Assembly: GCF_003384725.1 (NCBI RefSeq)
Contig: NZ_QNVV01000003.1
Location: forward strand, 248,001 to 312,000
Origin: Chryseobacterium pennipullorum
Lineage (GTDB): Bacteria; Bacteroidota; Bacteroidia; Flavobacteriales; Weeksellaceae
DNA: 64,000 nucleotides
Direction: 5' to 3'
The notes beneath the pieces were generated by a model, which worked only from the letters and a program-made list of their open reading frames with translations, searched no databases and was not told the DNA's origin. This document shows, one piece after another, positions 1-9,600 of this stretch (within the stretch, counting starts at the first letter, position 1; each line of letters opens with the position of its first letter). Both the position numbers and the translations under genes were made by a program.

Positions 1-1275
1 GAAAGGCTGATCCTTGTATTCTAAGGCATCTATTTTCCCATCGCCATCAAAATCACCTAATAATCCTGATTCCAGAGAGTGACTTGATGATTGTATCCAG
101 TCTGTCCCTCGTACCGAGTTTTCGTATTCAAAACTGACAGGATTAGCTGCTGCCCCAGCAGAATTATATTCAGTGATGTTGCTTAGAAACTGATAGTTTG
201 TTCCGTTATTGTCCTTCTTATAATTAATACGGTATGTTTTGAAAGGCTTTAAATGGGAAGTCACTATAATTTCAGACAAAATCTTACTTTGTGTATGTTC
301 CCAGCCCTGTACGAAAGCCTGTTCCTTTAAATCCCTGTCAAGATAAATGAAGTCAATAAAATTGAAATGAGGTTTATTCAATGTTTCATTTCCTCCCCAT
401 GCGATGGTGGATATTTTCATGACACGGTTTAAACTTCTGAAGCCACCACCATCCGATTCGGATGTATAGTTATAGGAAATGTAATTTCCCTGAGCATCCT
501 TCCACTTCACAATATTGTATTCTAAAGGCGTGGTTACGGTAGGTTTACCTCTGATACCCGCGCCGTATACTCCATACCAGGCTTGTGATCCGTCTTCAAA
601 GGTAACTTCAAAATGAGCAGGTCCTACATCTTGCCCATTGATAGGGTAAGTACCTATAGATTTGATTTTGATATTGGAGTATTTTTCTGTCACATATTCT
701 GCTCCATCTTTTCCGTATTCACCGGATTTCAAGATTAATCTTTGCCCGTTAAAACTATAGGAGTCAGAATAATCTATTTGCACAGGCTTAATCTCGCCAT
801 GTGTTTCGATGGTTTTACCAATTCGTGAAATAGAAGTAATTCCCGATAGATTCCAGCTATATCCTGCGATACCATTTCCGGTCCCGCTGGTGTATACAAG
901 GTTTGCCTGGGGTGCTACATTTTTTACTCCGGGTGGTAAGGCAATAGGTAAAGTGAATTGTAGCTGTCCGGATCCTGTAACTTCTATATTTCCTTTGGTA
1001 TCATGAAAACTTTTACCCGTCGGTGCAGTAGTTCCACTAGGATTATTTGCTCCCGCATTAGAACTTGTTGGTCCTCCTCCCGGATTTTCGGTACCCGGAC
1101 CAATTTTCGCCAAAAACGGACTGGAAGTATCTGATGTAGCATAAAATCCCTGGGCCATGACGACCGCCTGCGGATCCTGAACTGTCCGCGAGGTGGATTC
1201 TGCCTGGTAGAGTATGGTCTGTGAAAAGGCCCATACCGAACACAAGGATAACATCAATGATGAAGATAATTTCAT
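1..1275 (-). CDS. RHS/SpvB-type polymorphic toxin, N-terminal part (runs off left edge)
   Basis: The reading frame is open from the ATG at 1275 to the window edge and gives the first 425 residues of a second RHS giant. It has a signal peptide ending in AFSQ, then an SpvB-like region and one FG-GAP-type motif (DFDGDGKID) near residue 415. Its first 40 or so residues are almost identical to those of the complete RHS protein starting at 10498, after which the two diverge but stay clearly homologous. The 162-aa T9SS protein lies 74 bp upstream. Its C-terminal toxin tip and any immunity gene lie outside the window. Family assignment is firm; activity is unknown. Confidence 0.9.
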   Translation of the reverse strand, partial: MKLSSSLMLSLCSVWAFSQTILYQAESTSRTVQDPQAVVMAQGFYATSDTSSPFLAKIGPGTENPGGGPTSSNAGANNPSGTTAPTGKSFHDTKGNIEVTGSGQLQFTLPIALPPGVKNVAPQANLVYTSGTGNGIAGYSWNLSGITSISRIGKTIETHGEIKPVQIDYSDSYSFNGQRLILKSGEYGKDGAEYVTEKYSNIKIKSIGTYPINGQDVGPAHFEVTFEDGSQAWYGVYGAGIRGKPTVTTPLEYNIVKWKDAQGNYISYNYTSESDGGGFRSLNRVMKISTIAWGGNETLNKPHFNFIDFIYLDRDLKEQAFVQGWEHTQSKILSEIIVTSHLKPFKTYRINYKKDNNGTNYQFLSNITEYNSAGAAANPVSFEYENSVRGTDWIQSSSHSLESGLLGDFDGDGKIDALEYKDQPF

Positions 1276-1838
1276 TGTTGTATTAATTATTTTTTAATGT
1301 TGATTAATGATGATTGATAGGTAGAGAAATCTTTCAATTATTTCCTGTTCTATCTTTTGGTCACGTTTCTGCTGAAGACTCTTCCGTCTTTTAGCGTAAA
1401 TCGAAGAATGTAAACACCCCAGTCATATCCGGTCATGTTTATTTTCACCTGACGGTTTAACCCTGGTGCATTCTGTTGCTGGAATTTCCAGTGAACCGTA
1501 CTGTGCTGGTAGAGCGAAACCGATTCGATCAGCCCGTCTACTTCTTCTGTCCAGTCGATAGTCAGATAATCGTTGACCGGGACAGGGTAGAGGCGGATCT
1601 GTTTCCAGAAGGCTTTTTCATCAATGGCTGTTTCCTGTTTGGTAACAGCAGCTGTTTTCACAGTTTCTTCTGCTTTAGCTTCTTTTTTTACAATTTCTTC
1701 AGGTGCTTTTTTGCCTGCGTTGTTGGTTCCTCTGTAGCGCTGGTTTCCGGCTTCATCATATTTGAAATATACTTCAGTTTGTGAATAACCTAAAAACCCG
1801 ATCAGCAGAGAAAATACGGAAAGTAGTTTTCTTTTCAT
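1151..1838. repeat. Long direct repeat, copy A (partner 10374-11062)
   Basis: This segment covers the start of the RHS gene, the 74-bp spacer and the whole 162-aa gene. It matches 10374-11062 with only scattered substitutions and a 1-nt indel in the spacer. The identity is much higher than in the rest of the two RHS genes, which suggests recent duplication or gene conversion. Confidence 0.9.
1350..1838 (-). CDS. Small secreted protein with T9SS type A sorting-like domain (RHS partner, copy 1)
   Basis: This is a 162-aa protein with a signal peptide ending GYSQ. Next comes a short YD-repeat-like stretch (YFKYDEAGNQRYRG), a Lys/Glu/Ala-rich linker, and from about residue 80 a C-terminal domain typical of T9SS cargo (IRLYPVPVNDYLTIDW to the final VFSRNVTKR). 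It differs from the copy at 10574-11062 at only two residues. It sits between the tail-fibre-like gene and the RHS gene in both modules. I infer an export or anchoring partner for the RHS protein, which shows no sorting domain of its own in the complete copy. The function is not established. Confidence 0.8.
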   Translation of the reverse strand: MKRKLLSVFSLLIGFLGYSQTEVYFKYDEAGNQRYRGTNNAGKKAPEEIVKKEAKAEETVKTAAVTKQETAIDEKAFWKQIRLYPVPVNDYLTIDWTEEVDGLIESVSLYQHSTVHWKFQQQNAPGLNRQVKINMTGYDWGVYILRFTLKDGRVFSRNVTKR

Positions 1839-1844
1839 CTGTAT

Positions 1845-2828
1845 TTATTTTTGAGAGGATAAAAGCTTTTTAATTTGTTGTTCCAGTTGTTCAATCTTTT
1901 CTGATTGAGACTTAAGAACCTTGTTTTCTTCCTGAAGTTGTTTATTTTGCTGGATTGAATAAAGTGTCAGTTCTTCTATTTTCTCTAGAAGTCTGGCATT
2001 CATTTCAGCGACATTAATTCCATTTTTTAATACTTCCTCAGCAGATGGGATGTTAGGTAAGTGTCCTTTTTCCGCAATATGCTTTTCTACCTCATCTAAA
2101 GATTTCAATTGGTAATCCTTCTTAAAAACATAATCAGCCCATACATCAGCTTTTACCTCAATTTCTTTAGCATGGATTTTGCCATCAAATTTGGCAATTC
2201 CGTTATTCAGAAATTTAATCCAAATCCCCCGGGTAGCATCCTGAATTCCAATAAATGAACCCCCATCATTATTATCATTTGGCTGTGCTATAATAATGTT
2301 GTGAGAATTTCCCAGATTCCTTAAAACAGTGTCTCCTATTGTGCCTCCATAGCATCCGTTACAGCTCACTTTAGCAATCTGAAACCTCCCTACTGAATTT
2401 GCAATTTCAAAAAGAGTATTTTCATTACTATACACTCTTAATGATGCAGGTGAAGCTGTATCAGGATCATTCAGTCCAATTTTCACTCTTCCGTCACTGG
2501 ACTGAGTAAGAAGGCTGCTCCACGTTCCCCACTGAGAATCACTTGACAGACCATTTCTATAGAAAATACCTCCGTCGTTAAAATTAAGCTGATGGCGCTT
2601 ATTCCCTGAATTATCGAACCAAGGGGCAATGGTTAACATTCCTGAGTAATTTCCTTTTCCCGGAACCCCTACAACATCTCTGAGTTTAAATTCTGCTTTA
2701 ACTACATGATTGTAGGCAGCTGGTAGGTCATTAATACTTCGGGTATCCTGAACGGTTAATCCTGCAGCATTTTGCGCGCGCATAAAACCTGAGACTGCCA
2801 GTACGGCAATCAGTAAAGTACGTTTCAT
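1845..2828 (-). CDS. Tail-fibre-like secreted protein with C-terminal coiled coil (copy 1)
   Basis: The 327-aa product has a signal peptide (ending MRAQ), a beta-rich middle that resembles phage tail-fibre or adhesin shafts, and a C-terminal block found in many Bacteroidota tail-fibre-like proteins. That block runs DYVFKKDYQL, then HLPNIPSAEEV, then LLEKIEELTLYSIQQNKQL, followed by a Gln/Glu/Lys coiled coil. The paralogue at 11069-11896 shares the C-terminal 110 residues but has a different middle. It is the first gene of the left RHS module, 6 bp before the 162-aa gene. No phage genes surround it, so a surface or adhesin role in the toxin module is more likely than a virion role. Confidence 0.75.
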   Translation of the reverse strand: MKRTLLIAVLAVSGFMRAQNAAGLTVQDTRSINDLPAAYNHVVKAEFKLRDVVGVPGKGNYSGMLTIAPWFDNSGNKRHQLNFNDGGIFYRNGLSSDSQWGTWSSLLTQSSDGRVKIGLNDPDTASPASLRVYSNENTLFEIANSVGRFQIAKVSCNGCYGGTIGDTVLRNLGNSHNIIIAQPNDNNDGGSFIGIQDATRGIWIKFLNNGIAKFDGKIHAKEIEVKADVWADYVFKKDYQLKSLDEVEKHIAEKGHLPNIPSAEEVLKNGINVAEMNARLLEKIEELTLYSIQQNKQLQEENKVLKSQSEKIEQLEQQIKKLLSSQK

Positions 2829-2859
2829 CTGTATAAAAATTAGTTTTTGTTTTATGGCG

Positions 2860-2867
2860 CAAATTTA
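2860..2867 (-). promoter_or_regulatory. Bacteroidota -7 element upstream of the left RHS module
   Basis: On the minus strand this reads TAAATTTG (TAnnTTTG consensus), 31 bp before the ATG at 2828. About 90 bp around it are nearly identical to the region before 11896, so the promoter was duplicated together with the module. No good -33 TTG is seen at normal spacing. Confidence 0.55.
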
Positions 2868-3020
2868 ACTTATTTTTAACTAAGTCACTTTTTGGTGTCT
2901 TGTGATTTAAGTCATGAATTTATTTCTTCATGGGAAAGAAAAATATCTGATATCAACAGATTGATAACTATGCTAACTTCCTGTAATTACTTTTTGATCC
3001 TGTACTTTGACTGGGTTATA

Positions 3021-3055
3021 AATAAAAACACTGCTCCAATATTGAAGCAGTGTTT
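3021..3055 (-). terminator. Terminator of the complete RHS operon
   Basis: The stem AAACACTGCT/AGCAGTGTTT with a 10-nt loop is followed on the minus strand by a T-rich run. It lies 20 bp after the immunity-candidate gene, so that operon probably ends here and the left module starts from its own promoter. Confidence 0.7.
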
Positions 3056-3074
3056 AGGTTATGTGATCTAACCG

Positions 3075-3650
3075 TTAAAATTTAACTTTTATGCTGTCTT
3101 TGATTGCAAAATCATCCAGATAGATTTTATACTGATCATCTTGCCGGCATTCAAGCATTTTTTTTAACATTTCTAAATTATAAGGAATGTTTAAGATGTC
3201 TCTCATTTTACCAAAAGAAGTCTTGTATTCCCTGTTGACAGTGAAGTTATTATTGAATTTATATTCCAACTGCTTTTTCTCTTTTTTCTTTACCAATACA
3301 GCGGTAGGAAAAGACGCTTTCATATCCTCTGGTGAGGCACTTGGATTCAAAGATAAATTAATTGAATCAATTTGTTTAGAAAAGACTGTATTTTCCGGAT
3401 TTGAAAGATCGGCATTCAGAGATGTATATTCTTCTAATTTTTCACTTCCCGAATGCTTGCTGTCGAAGTTAAATGTTTTAGATATAATGACTATAAAATC
3501 TTCATTGGTGTTGTTAAACAATACCAAATTGATTTTCTTTTCTTTCTTTTCAAACGAATAGGATAATTCTATTTTATCAGTATTAGGATCAGTACAAGCG
3601 AGTACGGGTAATGTTGCTGATAATAAGATTACTTTTTTAATTATTTTCAT
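3075..3650 (-). CDS. Small lipoprotein, candidate immunity protein of the RHS metallopeptidase toxin
   Basis: This 191-aa protein has a lipoprotein signal peptide with lipobox VLAC (Cys19). The mature part is Lys/Glu/Asn-rich and predicted beta-rich, with no domain I recognise. Its ATG overlaps the TGA of the RHS gene (ATGA, 4 bp), so the two are probably translationally coupled. A small gene directly after a variable RHS C-terminus is the usual place for an immunity gene. The lipid anchor would place it in the periplasm or on the surface. Both role and partner are inferred from position only. Confidence 0.7.
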   Translation of the reverse strand: MKIIKKVILLSATLPVLACTDPNTDKIELSYSFEKKEKKINLVLFNNTNEDFIVIISKTFNFDSKHSGSEKLEEYTSLNADLSNPENTVFSKQIDSINLSLNPSASPEDMKASFPTAVLVKKKEKKQLEYKFNNNFTVNREYKTSFGKMRDILNIPYNLEMLKKMLECRQDDQYKIYLDDFAIKDSIKVKF

Positions 3651-6600
3651 TTTTTGAGAAATTTTTTAAGTATATCCGTCATTTTAGTATATTGGGCATT
3701 AAACCCATAATTCGACTGTCTTAAAATATCTAAATTGACTCTAGGTTCTACAGGAAGATTTAAGCCCTGCCATCCCCGTAAGTCTATATAACTTCTCTCC
3801 CATTCTGCAATAATGGCATGATGGCTAGTCACTGTTTTGGAAGCTGGATTCCATGATTCTAGAGATAATTCAGAGGGATTAATTTTACCTGCATATAAGG
3901 CTCCATGAAGCATCTCATGCCCGGTAGTAAGGGTTAATAACTCTGGTGATTTAAAAGCATTAGGTGCAAATACATATCTCATATACGTATTTCTATAGAA
4001 TGGAGTTGTCACACCAAGAACAGATTTACCTTTCTCATTGAATAATGTCTTACCATCAAATGTATATTTCCTTTCTTTTAAATAATTTGGAAGATCATCT
4101 GCCTTATGCAGTACCGTGACGCTTCCGTTAGCAGCGCTCTTTCCTTTAAAATCATTGACCATAACTTTTTTCACTTCACTAGAACTTTGATTGACCGGAT
4201 TTTCAGCAACGCCTTCCGAGTGGTCTTCTACATCCAAAGACTGACCGGATGGTTTTGCAAATAATCTGGTAATACCCCAGCTGAGAGCTCCCATTGCACC
4301 TCCGATTACTGCACCTTGCGTAACTCCCTTAAGGAAATTAGTTCCGCTAGCTAACGATTGTACTGCAGAAGCTCCCGCACCGGATAAAACACCGTTACCA
4401 ATGCTTGCAATTAAGGACCCTGCACTGAATACCTGCCCGAGGCCTGCCGAGACGGCACCGGTAATGGATCCAATAGTAACCGCTTTAAAAAAGCCTCCTA
4501 CACTAAAGTTTCTGGTCAGGTATGCTTTGGCCAGATATAAGAACGTGGCAATAGCTGAGGAGATAATGGCTCCTGTCATTACCGTCGCCCAGAAAGCACC
4601 CATAGCTGCAAGAAAGGCAAATTGAAATACTTCTCCGCTTGGATCACTGAACATCAATGGGTTATTTAAAACATAACCATATTTGTTATAGCTTTGTGTA
4701 TTGTATGGCTCCTGAATGTTTTCATCCGCATTTAAAAATCTTCTGAGTAACGGATCATACAACCTTCCATTCATGTGGATAATTCCTACTTCAGCAAAAT
4801 GCTCGTGTCCGGTATATCCTCTGTCTATTAATAGTGAGGCATTATCAATACTGTTTTTATCGGTAAGAATTGGCCCGTTTCCTATTTGAAGATGGGTAAA
4901 ATTACCCCATGCATCAAAATGTCTTTGCTCTATTTTATTTCCTGCCTCATCACTGATCGCAAGAATACTGCCCAAATAATCCTTATGCAGAAATCTGTAA
5001 GAACCATTGGTTTCGTCATAATTTTTTAAATATACAATATTACTTTCATACGGAGTTCCACCAATATAAAGGATATGTTTTTCTTTACCGGTTACATTGT
5101 CTTTTGTGATTTCAAAACTTCCGTCTTCACTGTAGAATCTCGTAAATTTCCCGTCCTGATCAGGATCAAAGTTACCTCCATAAGAGACTTTTTGTCTCAT
5201 GGCTGTTAATCCATACTGGAAAGCTACATCTCCTTTCTCACCATCAATGAAAATAGGATCGTTATTCTCATTATAGGCAATACTTTGAATAAGATCGTTG
5301 TTGTAATTCTGTGTTCCAGCAGCATTAAGAGTCATTCCTGTTGGCTGATAAATCTTCGCTGTATTGGCAAATTTAATTTTTCCAACCTGATTATTTTCAA
5401 GAATTCTTCCCTTGGCATCATAAACATTGGAATCAAACTGACCGGTTACTGGATTAGTCCATTTTACCAGCCTGTTATTAGTATCATACTCAAAGGATTC
5501 TGTAATATTAAAATCACCTCCTGTTGTTCTGCTTTTTAATTCATTTTTAACAGCATCAAAAACATACGTTAACTGTAAAATACCTGGTTTTATCTGTGAA
5601 GAATGGTTTGTTTTTGACAGGAATCCGCTAGTATTCTCATATAAATTTGTAATGTCAGCAGCTCCTAATTTAGCATTAAGAATTTGCCCCCTTTCATTGG
5701 TGTCTTTAAGTTCCCACAGAATTTTTCCGGAATTTTTATCCTTAACCTGATATAGGTCTCCATTCCAGCTGCTGTAAATATTTTCAACAGTTACTTTGGT
5801 GAGGGCTCCGGACGAATACAATTGTTTTTCATAAGAAATTACCCTTGCCTTGTCGTCATAGGTGATTCCTTTTTTTATGAAATATTTACCGTTACTGTTT
5901 TCTGATGTGGAAATAATCCTGCCTTGAGGGTCGTACGTTACCGTAGAGCTGTATCCTTTTCCTTTAGAAGTACCGGATTTTGAAGTAATTCTGCCTTTGT
6001 TGTCATATGCAAAGGAAATCATTTTATTCGTAGCCTGTCCACCATCTGTGGTAGAAATCTCTTTCTGAGAAATAAGCTGTCCAAGGTTATTGTATGTATA
6101 TTCCTTAGTTCCTTTAGGGCTGATTGCTTTTTTGATTTGATCGAAACCGTCGTATTCGTATTTATACAGACCATTTGACGGATCATTAAATTCAATTTTT
6201 CTTCCCCACGCATCATATTTGGTAGTCACAATATTTTCTGCATACTGTGCTTTGATTTGATCACCGGTCGCATTATACGAAAAAGTAATCTTTCCTCCTT
6301 TATCTGTTGTAGACACTACATTATCTAATGCGTCAAGGGTTTGAGTTGTTATTCTTTTATTCCCTTTCGTTTCTTCAACAGTTGTCGTTAATCCGGAAGT
6401 AGTACTTATTGTTTCGACACCACTAAACGAGACTGACTTTACCTTTGGAGGAAAAACAGAATCGTCGTAAATGATTTTATTCCAATTTCTCAGGTTAGAA
6501 TCACTTTCAAAATAAGGTTCACTTTCAGCCGTTTTTCTTCCTAAAACATCATATTCGGTGTCTCGGGAAATAAACTTCCCTTCCTTAAAGGATTTGGTTG

Positions 6601-9600
6601 TTGTTTTAAAGTTTTGCCCTAATACGTTTGTATGAACAATGCTAATATCTCCGTTCGGAGAGTATTTTTTCACTTGTGTACCTACAATACGCTTAAAGAA
6701 GCCTGGTGTTATAATACGAAACTTGGTTTCATACTCATAGGTTGTTGTTCCATGCAGATTAGATTTGGATTTGACAGTCTTTCCCCATTCATCATACACA
6801 TTGGTCGTTGTATTACCTGTTGGATCTGTTTGGGTAAGAACTTGTCCCACATTGTCATACGTGGTATTGGTTTCTAATCCTAAGTTATCCGTCTGCTTTA
6901 GAATAAATCTTCCTGTATCATCGTATTGAGCTTTATTAGTCTGGGTTTGTGAATCTGAACTATTGGTTATTGTTTTCTGAATAGTGTTTCCAAATCCATC
7001 ATAATTATAAGTCTCCTGCAAATAACCTGTATTATCTCTGTTCCATTTTTTTAAGGTCTTTAAGAGATTGTTTTCATATACATATTCCTCTTTAGATGAT
7101 TGGGTGTCACCATAAGCCTGTATCGTACTTGTCTTTAGTTGTGGACGACCGATATAATAGTCTGCGCCGCTTCCGGAAGGGTTATGGATATAGTCAAAGT
7201 TGGACGTTGTCGTCGCAAAATTATCGTTTACCTTCGAAATACTTTGTGATGGCAGATAGTATTGTCCATACGTTATAGTACTTGTTGATACTGTATTGGT
7301 CAAAAAGTCTTTTGTTCTTGTTGATGTTGGAATTACAGCAGTAACAACTTTAGATTTATCAACATTGTTGAGAGAGGATAATTTCTGCCCGTTTAACAAG
7401 TAATCTGTTTGATAAAGAGTAGATTTAAAACTCAACAACTGGGTGTTGTTTTCTGAAAGATCTGCAGGGAATATTTTGCTTTCATCGTTGGTTCTGGTGG
7501 TCCATTCTTTGATAATCGCTGCATCATTTAAAGGGTCCATTTCAACACCGGACCAAACCTTTGTGTTTTCAAAACCATCGCCATACCATGATGAGCGTGC
7601 AATCTGACGGAAACCTATCACTCCCTTACCTAGTAGATGAGAAACAAATCCTCTATAACGGAAATCCTGCTTTCTTCCCCATGACTTCAATTGAGATACC
7701 GCAGAAGTTTGGTAAACTTTGTTGAGCTCCAGATAAGGATATTGTTCTTTTTTTACCGGTTGATAGACATTCGAGTTAACATTCGGATTTAGCTCTTTAT
7801 ACTCAACTTCTGTTGTTACATCACCTTGAGTAATAGCGGTGATCCTCGACTCTTTTGTTACGTCATAATAGTTAAACTTAAACAATTTACTTTTTTGGAA
7901 GACCAAAATGTTTTCATCAGACATATTCACTCTGAAGTTCCCGAATATTGGAGTGTAATGCTCTCCCACATTAGACCAGGTAAACTGTTCCATGCTTGGA
8001 AGGTACCATGTCCTGTCTGTGTTGTACAGATATGGATATCCTCGGTAATTCTCAATAAGTGGTCTGTTGGATTGGTTAACTATACTTTTGTAATTAACCA
8101 GCTTCTTCTTTTGGAATTCGATGCCAGCAGAGGCTGCTTTGTATCCCTTATTCTCATATAAGTTGACTAGAAATCTTGATTGAGCCCCTCCTGCCTGGCT
8201 GATCTGTACCAAAGAATAAAACTCAATAAAATCAGATTTTCCGTCTTTATTAAGATCCTGAGCTACATAAGATCTTCTGTGTGAATACCATGGAATATGG
8301 TTGTCCGGATCATTCTGTGATTCCTGAAAATAACAGAAATTACTATAATATTTTTCAGCAAAACCCTTACCGGTAGAGGTGTACATTCTCCAATCCGAAG
8401 AATTGAAGGCGGTGGGAATTAAAAAATCTGTTTTTCCATCACCATTGTAATCCCCTAATACGGCACTTCCCCAGATCCCTGAAACAGACATTGTCCCACC
8501 CGTAGTGTTGCTTACAGCAGGCGTCTCCATAACTGTAATGCTTTGCCCGTTATCCTTAAGTTTAATAAATGTAGCAATATTATTGTTTAAGGCCAGGAAA
8601 TCTGTTTTACTGTCTCCGTCAAAATCACCTGACATATAATTGCTCATTGCAGGAGCATTTTTAGGAAGAAGTTCAAACGAAGCAAAGGAAGCACTATTCT
8701 GAACATCCTTATCTAAATTAACACGTAGATACTTATATAAGCCATTGGTATCTTTTACGGTTACAATTAATTCTGATAGCCCATCTCCGTTAAGATCTAC
8801 TTCTTTTATTTGATTCTCTGCTATTGTATTATTGTCTACAGCATATTGCGAATACTGAATAGTTTTGCTAAACTGATAATCAAGAGTGTTGGTGTCAGAA
8901 AAAATATAAGTCCTGAATTCTAAATCAGCTTTTTCACTGCCAGCTATTTTATTTTTCTTGAAAATAACTAAGCTTTGCTTTGAATTTACTATGTTATTAT
9001 TATCCTTTACTACAATGGCAGATGCATTGTCAAGGGATTCTTTAGAAATATCAGCTGCCACCAATATTTTTTCCGGCTTATTATCATCAAAAATATTTTT
9101 AAAAAGATAAAAACCACCCGGTTCATTTACCCATTCTACACATTTTGAATCACTATAGTCTGTATATGAAATTTCATTTTCGGTGGCTATTGGTGCTAAA
9201 GGAGCTGTTGTATTATAGGTCTTACAATAATTCACTGAATTGGAATACTTCAGCATATCAACTTTCCCGTCTCCATCAAAATCACCTAAAACTTTGTGGT
9301 CCTCAGTGTAGTCATAGTTAGTCGACTTCCATCCTCCTAGACTTGACTTTTCATAATCAAAAACCACTGGATTGGCCGCTTCATCTTTAGAATTATACTC
9401 AGTAATGGTATTCAGGAATTGATAATCAGATCCGTTGGCATCTTTTTTATAGGTGATCTTGTACGTTTTAAATGCCTTGTAATTGATTCTTACAGCAATT
9501 TCTGAAAGAATCTTATCCTGGTTGAATTCTATACCTTGTACATAGGATTGTTCTTGAGCGTCACGATCAATATAAAGAAAATCAATAGAATTAAGATGAG

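Noticed and set aside
1058..1243. ORF conserved in both RHS heads (also 10230-10466)
   Set aside because: It is an out-of-frame shadow; it looks conserved only because the DNA of the two heads is nearly identical.
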